Positions 32,570-43,133 of a stretch of 64,000 nt of DNA are shown piece after piece. Made by a program: the position numbers and the translations under genes. Below the pieces are notes generated by a model that made no database searches, was not told where the DNA came from, and worked only from the letters and a program-made list of their open reading frames with translations. How positions within the stretch are numbered: position 1 is the stretch's first letter; each line of letters starts with the position of its first letter. Origin of the DNA: Hyphomicrobium sp. (lineage in GTDB: Bacteria > Pseudomonadota > Alphaproteobacteria > Rhizobiales > Hyphomicrobiaceae); assembly GCA_016793445.1 (NCBI GenBank), contig JAEUME010000011.1, positions 142,434 to 206,433 on the forward strand. Direction: 5' to 3'.

Positions 32570-33382
32570 ATGAACGAACTTCTGAGGCCGTCTGATGGAA
32601 TGCCAAAACTGGAGAGCGCAGGGGATGAGGCGCGTCCACCGTGGGAAACAAGCACGGCCAATCATCCGTTGATCAAGGAGCGCGTGAAATCCGTCGCCGC
32701 CGCTCTCTTCCATCAAATCAGTTCCGGACGCTATTCCTACGGAACTCGCCTTCCCTCCGAACGCGATCTGGCTGAGGAATTCGATCTCAGTCGCGCAGCG
32801 ATCCGGCAGGTCATCGAATTTCTCGAAACCTACGGCGTCGTGACCAGACGGGCCAACAGCGGCGCCTTCGTCGCCTACACCGCCAAGAAAGAAGGCCGCG
32901 TATCATCGTCGGATCAGTCCGGTGCGCAAATGCTCAACATCTCCGCGATTGCGGAAACGGCGTCGCCTTTCGAAATGAACGTTCTATGCTCGATCATCGA
33001 GCCGGATATGGTGCGGCTGGCTGCGCTCTATATGTCTGTCCGCGATCTTGCAAACCTGAAGAAGACCCTCGAAGAGATCGAGCGCATTGTTACCAACGCG
33101 GAACTGTTTGCACATCTGGAGAAGAAATTCCTGTTGGGCATCGCAGAGGGCACCCACAACCGTCTCCTGATGACAATCTACACCATCATCCACGAAGTTC
33201 GCCGCCAGCCCCGCTGGTGCGCGACGCGCGTAAAATCGCTCTCTCCTGAACGGATCGCCGACAATCAGGCGCGCCTGCGCTCGCTCTATACTGCGCTTGA
33301 GAACCGCGACACGGAAAGCGCGGTGGAGTTCATGAAACTCGTTATCGCAGGAAATCAGGATGACCTGCTGAACTCGCGATAA
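32570..33382 (+). CDS. GntR-family (FadR subfamily) transcription regulator
   Basis: 270 residues. The N-terminal winged helix is at about 40-105 (GRYSYGTRLPSERDLAEEFD, LSRAAIRQVIEFLETYGVV, RRANSGAFVA), and a C-terminal FCD helical ligand-binding domain follows (EMNVLCSIIEPDMVRLAALY, AHLEKKFLLGIAEGTHNRLL, ALENRDTESAVEFMKLVI). Divergent to tmd across a region full of repeated TGGTC palindromes, it is the likely controller of the amine locus. The inducer is unknown. It overlaps the convergent binding-protein gene by about 40 bases. Confidence 0.9.
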   Translation: MNELLRPSDGMPKLESAGDEARPPWETSTANHPLIKERVKSVAAALFHQISSGRYSYGTRLPSERDLAEEFDLSRAAIRQVIEFLETYGVVTRRANSGAFVAYTAKKEGRVSSSDQSGAQMLNISAIAETASPFEMNVLCSIIEPDMVRLAALYMSVRDLANLKKTLEEIERIVTNAELFAHLEKKFLLGIAEGTHNRLLMTIYTIIHEVRRQPRWCATRVKSLSPERIADNQARLRSLYTALENRDTESAVEFMKLVIAGNQDDLLNSR

Positions 33383-34646
33383 CTTCTTCGCGCTGATCCC
33401 ACATGAGATCGAGCACGCGCATGTGCTTTATCAGAATGTGACTGTTTGCAGCCCACCAGTCGCGCGGGTCGAGGAAATCGACAATGCGGGCGCGTCCGTC
33501 ACGGATGGTCACCACGGGCCATTCGCCGACGAGCGCGTTGTCGACGCCAAACAGTTCCCGTCCCCACCAGGTCGCCCATCCGAACACGTGGTGCCCCTTC
33601 CCGCCCATCTTCATCATCGCAAGAACCGAAAGCGGGTCGACGGTCCGCGCGCGTTCAACGGCCGTCTTCCACATTTCCAGAATGGCCGCATATTCCCACG
33701 ACACAGCGCTCCATTCACCGGGATACCGCCTGCAGAACTCGTCAAAGAACCGCTTGGGGTTGTCGAAATTGATCCGCGGATCATCAAGACGCGGATCATC
33801 GAAGTCGGGGAACTGGAAGACGAAGTTCTCCATGAATTGCGGGCTCGTCTTCTCGATCAAGGACCGGTAATTGTCGCATGTGCAGGAAAGCAGCCGTCCC
33901 TTGAAGCCGCGCTTATAGGCTTCCACAGTCATGGCATGGACGAATGGTTCGTAGGCCGTATCCCAGCACAAGACGTCGGGATCTTTCTCAAGCAGCCGTC
34001 CGATGATCTGGGAGAAGTCGCTGGTTTCGATCGGAAACAGGTGCTCGTCGACCAGCTTCAGGCCGGCGGCTTCGAACGCCGCGCGATACGTCGCTATCGA
34101 GGGCAAGCCATGCTCGTCGTTCTGCGTGCACATGGCGACGGTTTTCAGGCTTGGATCATCGCGAACGAGCCACTCGACGCCGGTGACGTTGTAAATCGGA
34201 TGAACTTCCGAAGGTGCGATCAGCGTGCGGGCATCAGGTGTCAGGTCGCTGGGCAGAAGCGTCGTGACAAGGGCTTTGCGCTGGTTGATGAAGTCACGCA
34301 ACGGACGGGAGAAGTCGTTGCCGCCCAGCATCAAGAGCATTTCGACGCCATGGCCGATGAGCAATTCACGCGCGCCCGCCAGGGCCTTATCGCTTTTGAA
34401 TTCGGTATCGTACACGACGATATCGATCTTATACCGGCGATTGCCGACCCGGATGCCGCCCTTCTCGTTCACCCAATCCTTCCAGATGAGGCAACCATGG
34501 TAGCCGGGTTCTGCCCAGCTCTTGAGTTTGCCTGACAGCGGTCCAAGAAACCCAACTTTCAGTGTACGCCCCGTGTTGATCACAGTAGGCGGAAGCGCAA
34601 GCGAAAGCGCTGACATGAGAGAAGGTTTGCTGGTGCGGCTGGTCAT
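33342..34646 (-). CDS. Periplasmic-binding-protein-fold (LivJ/AmiC-like) protein without clear signal peptide
   Basis: 434 residues of the type I binding-protein fold: LKVGFLGPLSGKLKSWAEPG, WVNEKGGIRVGNRRYKIDIV, YDTEFKSDKALAGARELL, YNVTGVEWLVRDDPSLKTVA and DVLCWDTAYEPFVHAM. Relatives bind branched-chain amino acids, urea or amides for ABC importers, or sense amides in the cytoplasm (AmiC). The N-terminus after ATG 34646 has no cleavage site or long hydrophobic core, and no ABC permease genes are near. A cytoplasmic ligand sensor is therefore possible. The ATG has an AGGA site; a longer frame to 34721 adds unlikely residues. Confidence 0.82.
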   Translation of the reverse strand: MTSRTSKPSLMSALSLALPPTVINTGRTLKVGFLGPLSGKLKSWAEPGYHGCLIWKDWVNEKGGIRVGNRRYKIDIVVYDTEFKSDKALAGARELLIGHGVEMLLMLGGNDFSRPLRDFINQRKALVTTLLPSDLTPDARTLIAPSEVHPIYNVTGVEWLVRDDPSLKTVAMCTQNDEHGLPSIATYRAAFEAAGLKLVDEHLFPIETSDFSQIIGRLLEKDPDVLCWDTAYEPFVHAMTVEAYKRGFKGRLLSCTCDNYRSLIEKTSPQFMENFVFQFPDFDDPRLDDPRINFDNPKRFFDEFCRRYPGEWSAVSWEYAAILEMWKTAVERARTVDPLSVLAMMKMGGKGHHVFGWATWWGRELFGVDNALVGEWPVVTIRDGRARIVDFLDPRDWWAANSHILIKHMRVLDLMWDQREEVIASSAGHPDFLR

Positions 34647-35028
34647 TTCTTGCGTCCTGTGCGGCATTTGGGACATCGCACCTCGGCTTGAAGATATCAA
34701 GAGCGGCACTGTGCAATGCAAGGCGATCCCACGGCCGGCGACCCGAAACCGGTCGCGGATATCAATGTTTCGCCGCCGGCCCGCTTAAGGGCGGGGAAAG
34801 CGCCGGCACCTAGTTACGCCCGTTTCCAGCCGCGCGATAAGCGGCAGCGGCGCCCGGGCATAAGACTAAACTCAAATGGTCTCCTGGTTCGATGATGAGG
34901 TTTCCGCTCCGTTCGCCGGCATCCTTCTGGTCAAACAAAAACCGGCCGGGAGTGACTCCCGGCCGGTGTTCCAGATAGTACGAGTTGCCAGCGCCGGTCT
35001 GGGCCCCGTCACGGCCCTCGGCAATATC
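34647..35028. other. Intergenic region with the fae-homologue terminator
   Basis: About 380 bases between two leftward genes. It holds the terminator at 34941-34967 and, closer to the binding-protein gene, its likely promoter (AT-richer at 34865-34890). No gene supported. Confidence 0.5.
34941..34967 (-). terminator. Intrinsic terminator of the Fae-homologue gene
   Basis: ACCGGCCGGGAG-TGA-CTCCCGGCCGGT, a perfect 12-bp stem. On the minus strand it is followed by TTTTTGTTTGA. It lies about 60 bases after the stop codon of the Fae homologue. Confidence 0.9.
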
Positions 35029-35577
35029 TCAGATTTCGCCCTTAAGGCCTTTCTCAAAATATTTGTGAATGACCTTGTCCTGGTTCTCCAGGAGCCACTC
35101 GATCGACGGCTCGTTGTTCATCGCCTTCTTGATCGCCTTCGCCGTCGCGTCGCGATGAATGTTGAAGAGCACCTTGTGGTCGAGATCCTTGACCGTCACG
35201 ATCGACGGGTTCAACCAGACCGAAACGATGACACCAAGATCGTTGACCTTGTTCATGGGAATATCGCCAACGCGCACCGCGTCGAGAACACCCATTGCGG
35301 TGGCGTATTGAACCGTTCCCATGAGGATGTTGGTGTACTTCTCATCCGTCACCGTGACCTTGCTCACGCACAGCGTCGCAGGACGAACCATCACATCGGT
35401 GTTGAGCAGCGCGAGCACGCGCGAGTGACCGGCAACCTGGTTGCCAAGCAGGTTTGCGAATGCGGTGCCGAACGGACCATCCATTTCTCCGATCGCCACT
35501 TCAGGCTCAGCGGCCGTACCTGGCGGACCACCGGCTACCAATGCTTCTCCAACGCGAATTCCGAACTTTCCGCTCAT
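35029..35577 (-). CDS. Formaldehyde-activating enzyme (Fae) homologue
   Basis: 182 residues. Fae catalyses condensation of formaldehyde with tetrahydromethanopterin. The match is seen in RVGEALVAGG, GPFGTAFANLLGN, PATLCVSKVTVTD, QYATAMGVLDAV and DLGVIVSVWLNP. In Methylorubrum extorquens Fae the motif EVAHID contains the proposed catalytic His17; here the same place reads EVAIGE, with no His. It may thus be a binding or signalling paralogue. ATG at 35577 is preceded by AGGATAAG. Its own terminator follows. Confidence 0.82.
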   Translation of the reverse strand: MSGKFGIRVGEALVAGGPPGTAAEPEVAIGEMDGPFGTAFANLLGNQVAGHSRVLALLNTDVMVRPATLCVSKVTVTDEKYTNILMGTVQYATAMGVLDAVRVGDIPMNKVNDLGVIVSVWLNPSIVTVKDLDHKVLFNIHRDATAKAIKKAMNNEPSIEWLLENQDKVIHKYFEKGLKGEI

Positions 35578-35944
35578 CTTATCCTGCCCTTTCATCTATC
35601 GCCCGGATTGTCCGGGCCCTGATTGCATCCGGCTCTTCAGCTCTGACTTGAGTTCGCAAGCCATCCCGCCTCGCAATGGCTGCCTCGTACGGCAAGCGCA
35701 GCGCGTTGCGGGCACCGCTCTCAAGTTTCAGTAGAGGGCGCAGCGAGAGACGTCAATCTGGGAGAAATATTTTTTCCTGTGGCGAACTTTGGCCGGGACC
35801 ACGACGGCCAAGAGAGCGCGGCGGAACGTTGCAAAGAGCGTCAATATAAACAAAGCGATTCTCCTCATTGGACGGGATTGTCCTAGAGGTGGGATTGACC
35901 ACGAGCGTCTCACCCGACATGCTTCCCGAGTCGTCACATTCGTC
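35578..35944. other. Divergent region between the Fae homologue and the glycine riboswitch
   Basis: About 370 bases holding the promoters for the leftward Fae homologue and the rightward gcv operon. AT-rich stretches occur at 35760-35780 and 35840-35875 (ATATAAACAAAGCGATTC). No gene or known operator recognised. Confidence 0.45.
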
Positions 35945-36140
35945 CCACGGGAGAGCCCGGGTTTCACCCGGCGCCGAAGGAGCAACCGCCCCGGAAACTC
36001 TCAGGCCCAAGGACCGTAGGACTTCTGACGCTCTGGAAAGCGGCCGGATAATCCGGCCCACCGAAGAGGAAAGGTGACTTCGTCCGGCGCTGCAGGAGGA
36101 AGACATCCAAACTTTCAGGTCTCAGGACAGAGGGGGCTCG
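35945..36140 (+). ncRNA. Tandem glycine riboswitch
   Basis: Aptamer 1 has GGGAGAG at about 35949, CGCCGAAGGAGCAA at 35972-35985 and CTCTCAGGCCCAAGGAC at about 35998-36014. Aptamer 2 follows with CTCTGGAAAGCGG, CACCGAAGAGGAAA and TTTCAGGTCTCAGGACAG. These are the conserved blocks of the two-aptamer gcvT riboswitch, which usually turns on glycine-cleavage genes when glycine is high. It ends about 48 bases before the gcvT start. Confidence 0.93.
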
Positions 36141-36187
36141 CCACAGCCGCATCGAAGCGGCGAAACACGAGCCGCGGGAGCCTCTGC

Positions 36188-37345
36188 ATGAGCCAAACGG
36201 ACGCCAACACAATGGCGCATCCTCTCAAGAGAACACCTCTTTACGATCTCCACTTGAAGCTAGGCGCGCGCATGGTGCCCTTCGCGGGTTACGAGATGCC
36301 GCTGCAGTACACGGCCGGCATTTTGAAGGAGCATCTGCATACGCGCGCGTCGGCGGGTCTCTTCGATGTCTCGCACATGGGTCAAATCATAGTGCGGCCC
36401 AGATCCGGTGTGCTTGCAGACGCGGGGCACGCCCTTGAGCAACTCGTTCCCGCCGACATCCTCGGTCTCGCACCGGCACGCCAGAGGTATGGGCTGTTCA
36501 CGAATGCGGCTGGCGGCATTCTCGATGACCTCATGATCTCAAACCGTGCCGATCATTACCTGCTCATCGTCAACGCCGCCCGCAAGGACGCTGACGAGGC
36601 GCATCTTAGAACGCACTTGGCGCCTATCTGCGAGGTTCAACGATCGGATCGCGCCTTGCTCGCCCTGCAAGGCCCAAAGGCAGAAGCGGTTCTCGCATCA
36701 CTGGCGCCCGCGTGTGCCTCTATGCGCTTCATGGACGTGCGCGAAATGGTAATTGCCGGCGCTGCGTGCATCGTCGCACGCTCGGGCTATACCGGTGAAG
36801 ACGGCTTTGAAATTTCGGTTCCTGAAGAGGCCGCAACCCGCGTTGCCGAAGCCCTGCTGTCTCACGCCGATGTGGCACCGGTCGGTCTCGGCGCTCGCGA
36901 CTCCTTGCGCCTCGAAGCAGGTCTTCCGCTTTACGGCTCCGACCTTGACGAGGCGACAACGCCTGTCGAAGCGGACCTTTCATGGGCGATTTCCAAAGTA
37001 CGGCGCACGGGAGGCCTGCGTTCTGGTGGCTTTCCTGGCTCCGATATCATCCTTGGCCAAATAGCAAATGGCGTGCTCCGGCGGCGCGCAGGCCTTCGTC
37101 CGGAAGGACGTCAGCCTGTGCGCGAAGGGGTCCAACTCTTTGCCGACGCAGAAGGCGGTGAGCAAGCCGGAGCTGTTACGTCAGGCGGTTTCGGACCGAG
37201 CATTCAAGCACCGGTTTCCATGGGTTATCTCGCAACACGCTTTGCGGCACCCGGGACCAGGCTATTTGCTGAAGTTCGCGGCAAGTATATTCCGGTAGAG
37301 GCCGTCACACTGCCTTTCGTCGCGCATCGCTACAAACGCGACTAG
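36188..37345 (+). CDS. gcvT: Glycine cleavage system T protein
   Basis: 385 residues. Aminomethyltransferase that moves the aminomethyl carbon from lipoyl-H protein to tetrahydrofolate. Motifs: [78 protein letters not shown] and [17 protein letters not shown] lies nine bases before the ATG at 36188. First gene of gcvTHP below the glycine riboswitch. The window's other GcvT-like protein at 21309 is a paralogue of different role. Confidence 0.96.
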   Translation: MSQTDANTMAHPLKRTPLYDLHLKLGARMVPFAGYEMPLQYTAGILKEHLHTRASAGLFDVSHMGQIIVRPRSGVLADAGHALEQLVPADILGLAPARQRYGLFTNAAGGILDDLMISNRADHYLLIVNAARKDADEAHLRTHLAPICEVQRSDRALLALQGPKAEAVLASLAPACASMRFMDVREMVIAGAACIVARSGYTGEDGFEISVPEEAATRVAEALLSHADVAPVGLGARDSLRLEAGLPLYGSDLDEATTPVEADLSWAISKVRRTGGLRSGGFPGSDIILGQIANGVLRRRAGLRPEGRQPVREGVQLFADAEGGEQAGAVTSGGFGPSIQAPVSMGYLATRFAAPGTRLFAEVRGKYIPVEAVTLPFVAHRYKRD

Positions 37346-37371
37346 CACATAACTTACCTCAGGAGGACACA

Positions 37372-37737
37372 TTGCTGCGTTTCACTGAAGACCATGAGTG
37401 GTTGCGGCTCGATGGCGACATCGCAACGATCGGCATCACGGCTCATGCGGCACAACAGCTCGGGGATCTCGTTTTCGTGCAACTCCCCGACATCGGCTCC
37501 AAGCTCGCAAAGGGTGACGGCGCGGCCGTCGTCGAATCCGTCAAGGCGGCTTCCGACGTCTATGCGCCGATCGCAGGCGAGGTTGCCGAGGTCAATGACG
37601 CGATCGTCAACGATCCTTCGATCGTAAACGCCGATCCGCAGAATGCCGGATGGTTCTTCAAACTGAAGCTTGCGGACCCGAAGGCCTTCGATGCCCTCAT
37701 GGACGAAGCTGCCTACAACAAACTCATCGGCGCATAG
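37372..37737 (+). CDS. gcvH: Glycine cleavage system H protein
   Basis: 121 residues. Lipoyl carrier that shuttles the aminomethyl group between P, T and L proteins. The lipoylation Lys sits in [15 protein letters not shown], followed by the GEVAEVND turn and [12 protein letters not shown] is the start: AGGAGG lies six bases upstream and the frame matches the family N-terminus ([10 protein letters not shown]), with no ATG available. Confidence 0.96.
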   Translation: MLRFTEDHEWLRLDGDIATIGITAHAAQQLGDLVFVQLPDIGSKLAKGDGAAVVESVKAASDVYAPIAGEVAEVNDAIVNDPSIVNADPQNAGWFFKLKLADPKAFDALMDEAAYNKLIGA

Positions 37738-37745
37738 GAGAGGCC

Positions 37746-40598
<2,853 letters not shown>

Positions 40599-40605
40599 AC
40601 GCCTC

Positions 40606-40638
40606 AGGCGCGGGTCCGCCGGTGGGCATTCCGCGCCT
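40606..40638. terminator. Hairpin after gcvP
   Basis: AGGCGCGG paired with CCGCGCCT with a 17-base loop, eight bases after the gcvP stop. It lacks a T-run, so a 3'-end stabiliser is as likely as a terminator. Confidence 0.4.
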
Positions 40639-40747
40639 GGGATTGCTTGCGGGTTGACTTGCCGCGACGGGCCTATGAATTCCAGCATTTCCCAGACGTG
40701 CGCAATCGTGTAGGTGTTCGAGCATGGAATTTCATTGAAACATTCTC

Positions 40748-41458
40748 ATGCTAGAAAAAGCCGACTTAGCCACAGCGAGCGCCGCCGTTCTGCTTTCGAC
40801 ATTGCCGCCGGAGGTCTCAGCAGGGATCCTTCAGCGTGCCGTCGTGCGGTCTTACGGGCGCGGCGAAACCATCTTCTGTCAGGGCGATGTTTCAGAGCAC
40901 ATTTTTGTGGTGCTCGACGGCTGGGTAAAGCTGTTTCGCATTACGCCGACGGGGGCCGAGGCCATTGTCGGCGTCTTTACCAAGGGCCGCAGCTTCGGCG
41001 AGGCGATCGCGTTCGAGGACGTGCCCTATCCGGTGACCGCGGAAGCCGTAACCGAGACGCGGCTGCTGCTCGTTCGTACCTCAGTATTATCGTCAATGAT
41101 GCGGGAGCGGCCTGAGATCGCCATGGCGATCGTATCGTCCACGTTCCGCCATCTCCACGCCCTCGTCGCACAGGTCGAACAGCTCAAGGCCCATACCGGC
41201 GCACAGCGGGTTGCCGAGTTTTTGCTTGAACTTTGTAACACCTCGAAGGGCGGCTGCACCATCACACTCCCCTATGATAAATCGCTCATCGCCGGGCGCC
41301 TTGGGATGCAGCCGCCAAGTCTGTCCAGAGCATTCAACAAGCTCGAGGAAGTCGGAGTCCGCATAGCTCAGAACCAAGCTGAGATCGCCGATGTCGCGAA
41401 GCTGCGGGAGTATATGCTGGAGGATCGCAGCGCACCTTGGCGCAAGGGCGAATTATAA
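40748..41458 (+). CDS. Crp/Fnr-family regulator (DNR/NnrR-like)
   Basis: 236 residues: cyclic-nucleotide-binding-type sensor barrel (ETIFCQGDVSEHIFVVLDGW), a long dimer helix and a C-terminal helix-turn-helix (DKSLIAGRLGMQPPSLSRAFNKL). There is no N-terminal cysteine set for an FeS cluster as in Fnr, so heme/NO-sensing DNR or NnrR types are likelier, consistent with its place beside nor genes. Its TAA overlaps the DUF4202 gene start (TAATG). A second, distinct Crp/Fnr gene is at 61466. Confidence 0.88.
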   Translation: MLEKADLATASAAVLLSTLPPEVSAGILQRAVVRSYGRGETIFCQGDVSEHIFVVLDGWVKLFRITPTGAEAIVGVFTKGRSFGEAIAFEDVPYPVTAEAVTETRLLLVRTSVLSSMMRERPEIAMAIVSSTFRHLHALVAQVEQLKAHTGAQRVAEFLLELCNTSKGGCTITLPYDKSLIAGRLGMQPPSLSRAFNKLEEVGVRIAQNQAEIADVAKLREYMLEDRSAPWRKGEL

Positions 41459-42030
41459 TGGATCGCATCGCTGCCATTCTTGCCCGTATCGACGCGGCGA
41501 ATGAACGGGATCCCAATCTCGAAACAACGACCGATGGGCCCGTCCCGGCCGCCTTTTTGTATGGCCGCCGCATGACGCAAGTCTTGCAGGATTTCGAGCC
41601 CTCGGCATCCGACGAACTCAAGATCGCGGCGCGCGGTCAGCATATCGAGCGCTGGAAGCGGCCTCGCGCCGACTATCCCGAAGGCCGAATCGGCTACCTC
41701 AATTGGCGCAAGGACGCCGCCCAGTACCATGCGGCGCGCGTGTCGGCTCTCATGCAGGAGGCCGGCTATGACGGCTCCGCCTGCGATCGCGTCTCTGATC
41801 TCATGCTCAAGAAGAACCTGAAGACAGATCACGAGTCCCAGACACTGGAAGACGTCGCATGTCTGGTTTTCTTCCGATGGTATGCGGATGCGTTCAGCGA
41901 CAAGTACGCCGAGCGGGTCTTGCCCGTCGTGAGCAAGACGGCCCGGAAGATGTCCGCCAAAGGCCGCGCAGCCGCACTTGCTTTGGGTCTGCCGCCGCAT
42001 GTGGCCGAAGCCATCGCCGGCGCCGGCTGA
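41458..42030 (+). CDS. DUF4202-like protein
   Basis: 190 residues, mostly helical. ERWKRPRADYPEGRIGYLNWRKDAA, DRVSDLMLKKNLKTDHESQ and LEDVACLVFFRWYADAF suggest the DUF4202 family, found near denitrification and nitrogen-oxide genes; no function is established. A conserved pattern of His, Glu and Asp (HIERW, TDHESQTLEDVAC) resembles HD-type metal phosphohydrolases, as an inference. It is coupled to the regulator by the TAATG overlap, so it could take part in the same response. Confidence 0.75.
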   Translation: MDRIAAILARIDAANERDPNLETTTDGPVPAAFLYGRRMTQVLQDFEPSASDELKIAARGQHIERWKRPRADYPEGRIGYLNWRKDAAQYHAARVSALMQEAGYDGSACDRVSDLMLKKNLKTDHESQTLEDVACLVFFRWYADAFSDKYAERVLPVVSKTARKMSAKGRAAALALGLPPHVAEAIAGAG

Positions 42031-42037
42031 GCGAAGG

Positions 42038-42286
42038 CTAACGTTCGTCTCGCAATCCTTCATGGATTTTCAGTGCAAGCCACCTGGCGGGCAGCACGCC
42101 GATCATGCCTCCGATAAGGCTGCTCACCAGGAGGGCTGGAATGCCATAGGGCGCCAGGGCAGGAATAGCGAGCGCGACGAAGGCGCCGTTGATGGCGCAA
42201 GCGGGAACCATCAACGCAAGACAGAACAGCCGCAACGATAGCGGTGGCGCGGTATTGGTCTTCATTGTGCCGTGGCTTGTCATCAT
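42038..42286 (-). CDS. Small membrane protein at the end of the nor operon
   Basis: 82 residues with two predicted transmembrane helices (LFCLALMVPACAINGAFVALA and PALLVSSLIGGMIGVLPARW). The start ATGATG overlaps the norF stop codon, so it is the seventh and last gene of the norCBQDEF transcript. It converges on the DUF4202 gene with seven bases between the stops. I do not recognise the family; a nitric oxide reductase assembly or stability role is inference. Confidence 0.7.
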   Translation of the reverse strand: MMTSHGTMKTNTAPPLSLRLFCLALMVPACAINGAFVALAIPALAPYGIPALLVSSLIGGMIGVLPARWLALKIHEGLRDER

Positions 42287-42558
42287 GCCCTCCACGGCGC
42301 GGCATACAGCACGAATGCGATCAGCAGGAAAATCCCGATAATCATGTCGAAAAGCCGCATCCAGAACGCCGAATGGCGAAGTTCGAGATACTGCGACAGA
42401 ATGGTCCTCGCCTTCAAACCCGAAAGCGACAGGAGCACACCGCCAACGACGGTAGCGGATGCACCGCTCACCAGCGTCAGCGCCACCGTGGCCAAGCTCA
42501 ATGCCAGCAGGGTTGCCCAGGCTTTGTAGACTTCAGAAACGCTCATTTTCAGGCTCAT
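42283..42558 (-). CDS. norF: NorF-like membrane protein
   Basis: 91 residues, three hydrophobic segments ([53 protein letters not shown]), with the [15 protein letters not shown] loop seen in the COX4-pro/NorF family. Encoded directly after norE with an ATGA overlap. NorF aids nitric oxide reductase activity in Paracoccus by an unclear mechanism. Confidence 0.8.
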   Translation of the reverse strand: MSLKMSVSEVYKAWATLLALSLATVALTLVSGASATVVGGVLLSLSGLKARTILSQYLELRHSAFWMRLFDMIIGIFLLIAFVLYAAPWRA

Positions 42559-43133
42559 TTAAGCAGGTAGATGATTGGGAACAGAAGAACCCATACGAGA
42601 TCGACCATGTGCCAGAAGGCAATGCCTGTCTCGATATTGCGAACGCTGTCCCATCGCGCCACAAGCGCAAGGATGACGAGACCTGCCACGACATGGAGGG
42701 CGTGGAATCCGGTGATCAGAAAATAGAAGGTGAAGAACGGGCTCGTCTCAATTCCGATGCCCTTGGCAAATTCGGAACTGTATTCGGCCCATTTGACGAG
42801 CAAGAACACGATGCCGAGCCCTCCGGCAGCCGCCAGCGAGAGCCTGGCCTTGCGGCGCTCTTCTTGCCGCCTGAGCGCAAGGGCGCGTGCCGCCAGCATG
42901 CCACTCGTCACGAGGACAACGGTGTTGAGCGCTCCAGCAGTGGCATTGAGAGATGCCTGCCCGGCTGCGAAAATCTCCGCCTTGGTTGCGCGCACGGCAA
43001 GAAATGCAAGCAGTGCTGCGCCGAACACCAGCAGCTCGCTGATAATAAGGACCCACATCATGAAGTCGCCGGGCAATTCGGCGAGAACACTTTGACCAGC
43101 GTGAGCCTTTGCAGATCTATCGTGCGCGGTCAT
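42555..43133 (-). CDS. norE: NorE, cytochrome c oxidase subunit III-like protein
   Basis: 192 residues with five transmembrane helices: [19 protein letters not shown] at the start, then [38 protein letters not shown] and [20 protein letters not shown]. Family: heme-copper oxidase subunit III, NorE branch. It supports NO reductase function but is not catalytic. Overlaps norD and norF by ATGA on each side. Confidence 0.88.
   Translation of the reverse strand: MTAHDRSAKAHAGQSVLAELPGDFMMWVLIISELLVFGAALLAFLAVRATKAEIFAAGQASLNATAGALNTVVLVTSGMLAARALALRRQEERRKARLSLAAAGGLGIVFLLVKWAEYSSEFAKGIGIETSPFFTFYFLITGFHALHVVAGLVILALVARWDSVRNIETGIAFWHMVDLVWVLLFPIIYLLK

Noticed and set aside
33423..34535. 370-codon open frame antisense to the binding-protein gene
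   Set aside because: No recognisable domain; the opposite strand encodes a full binding-protein fold.
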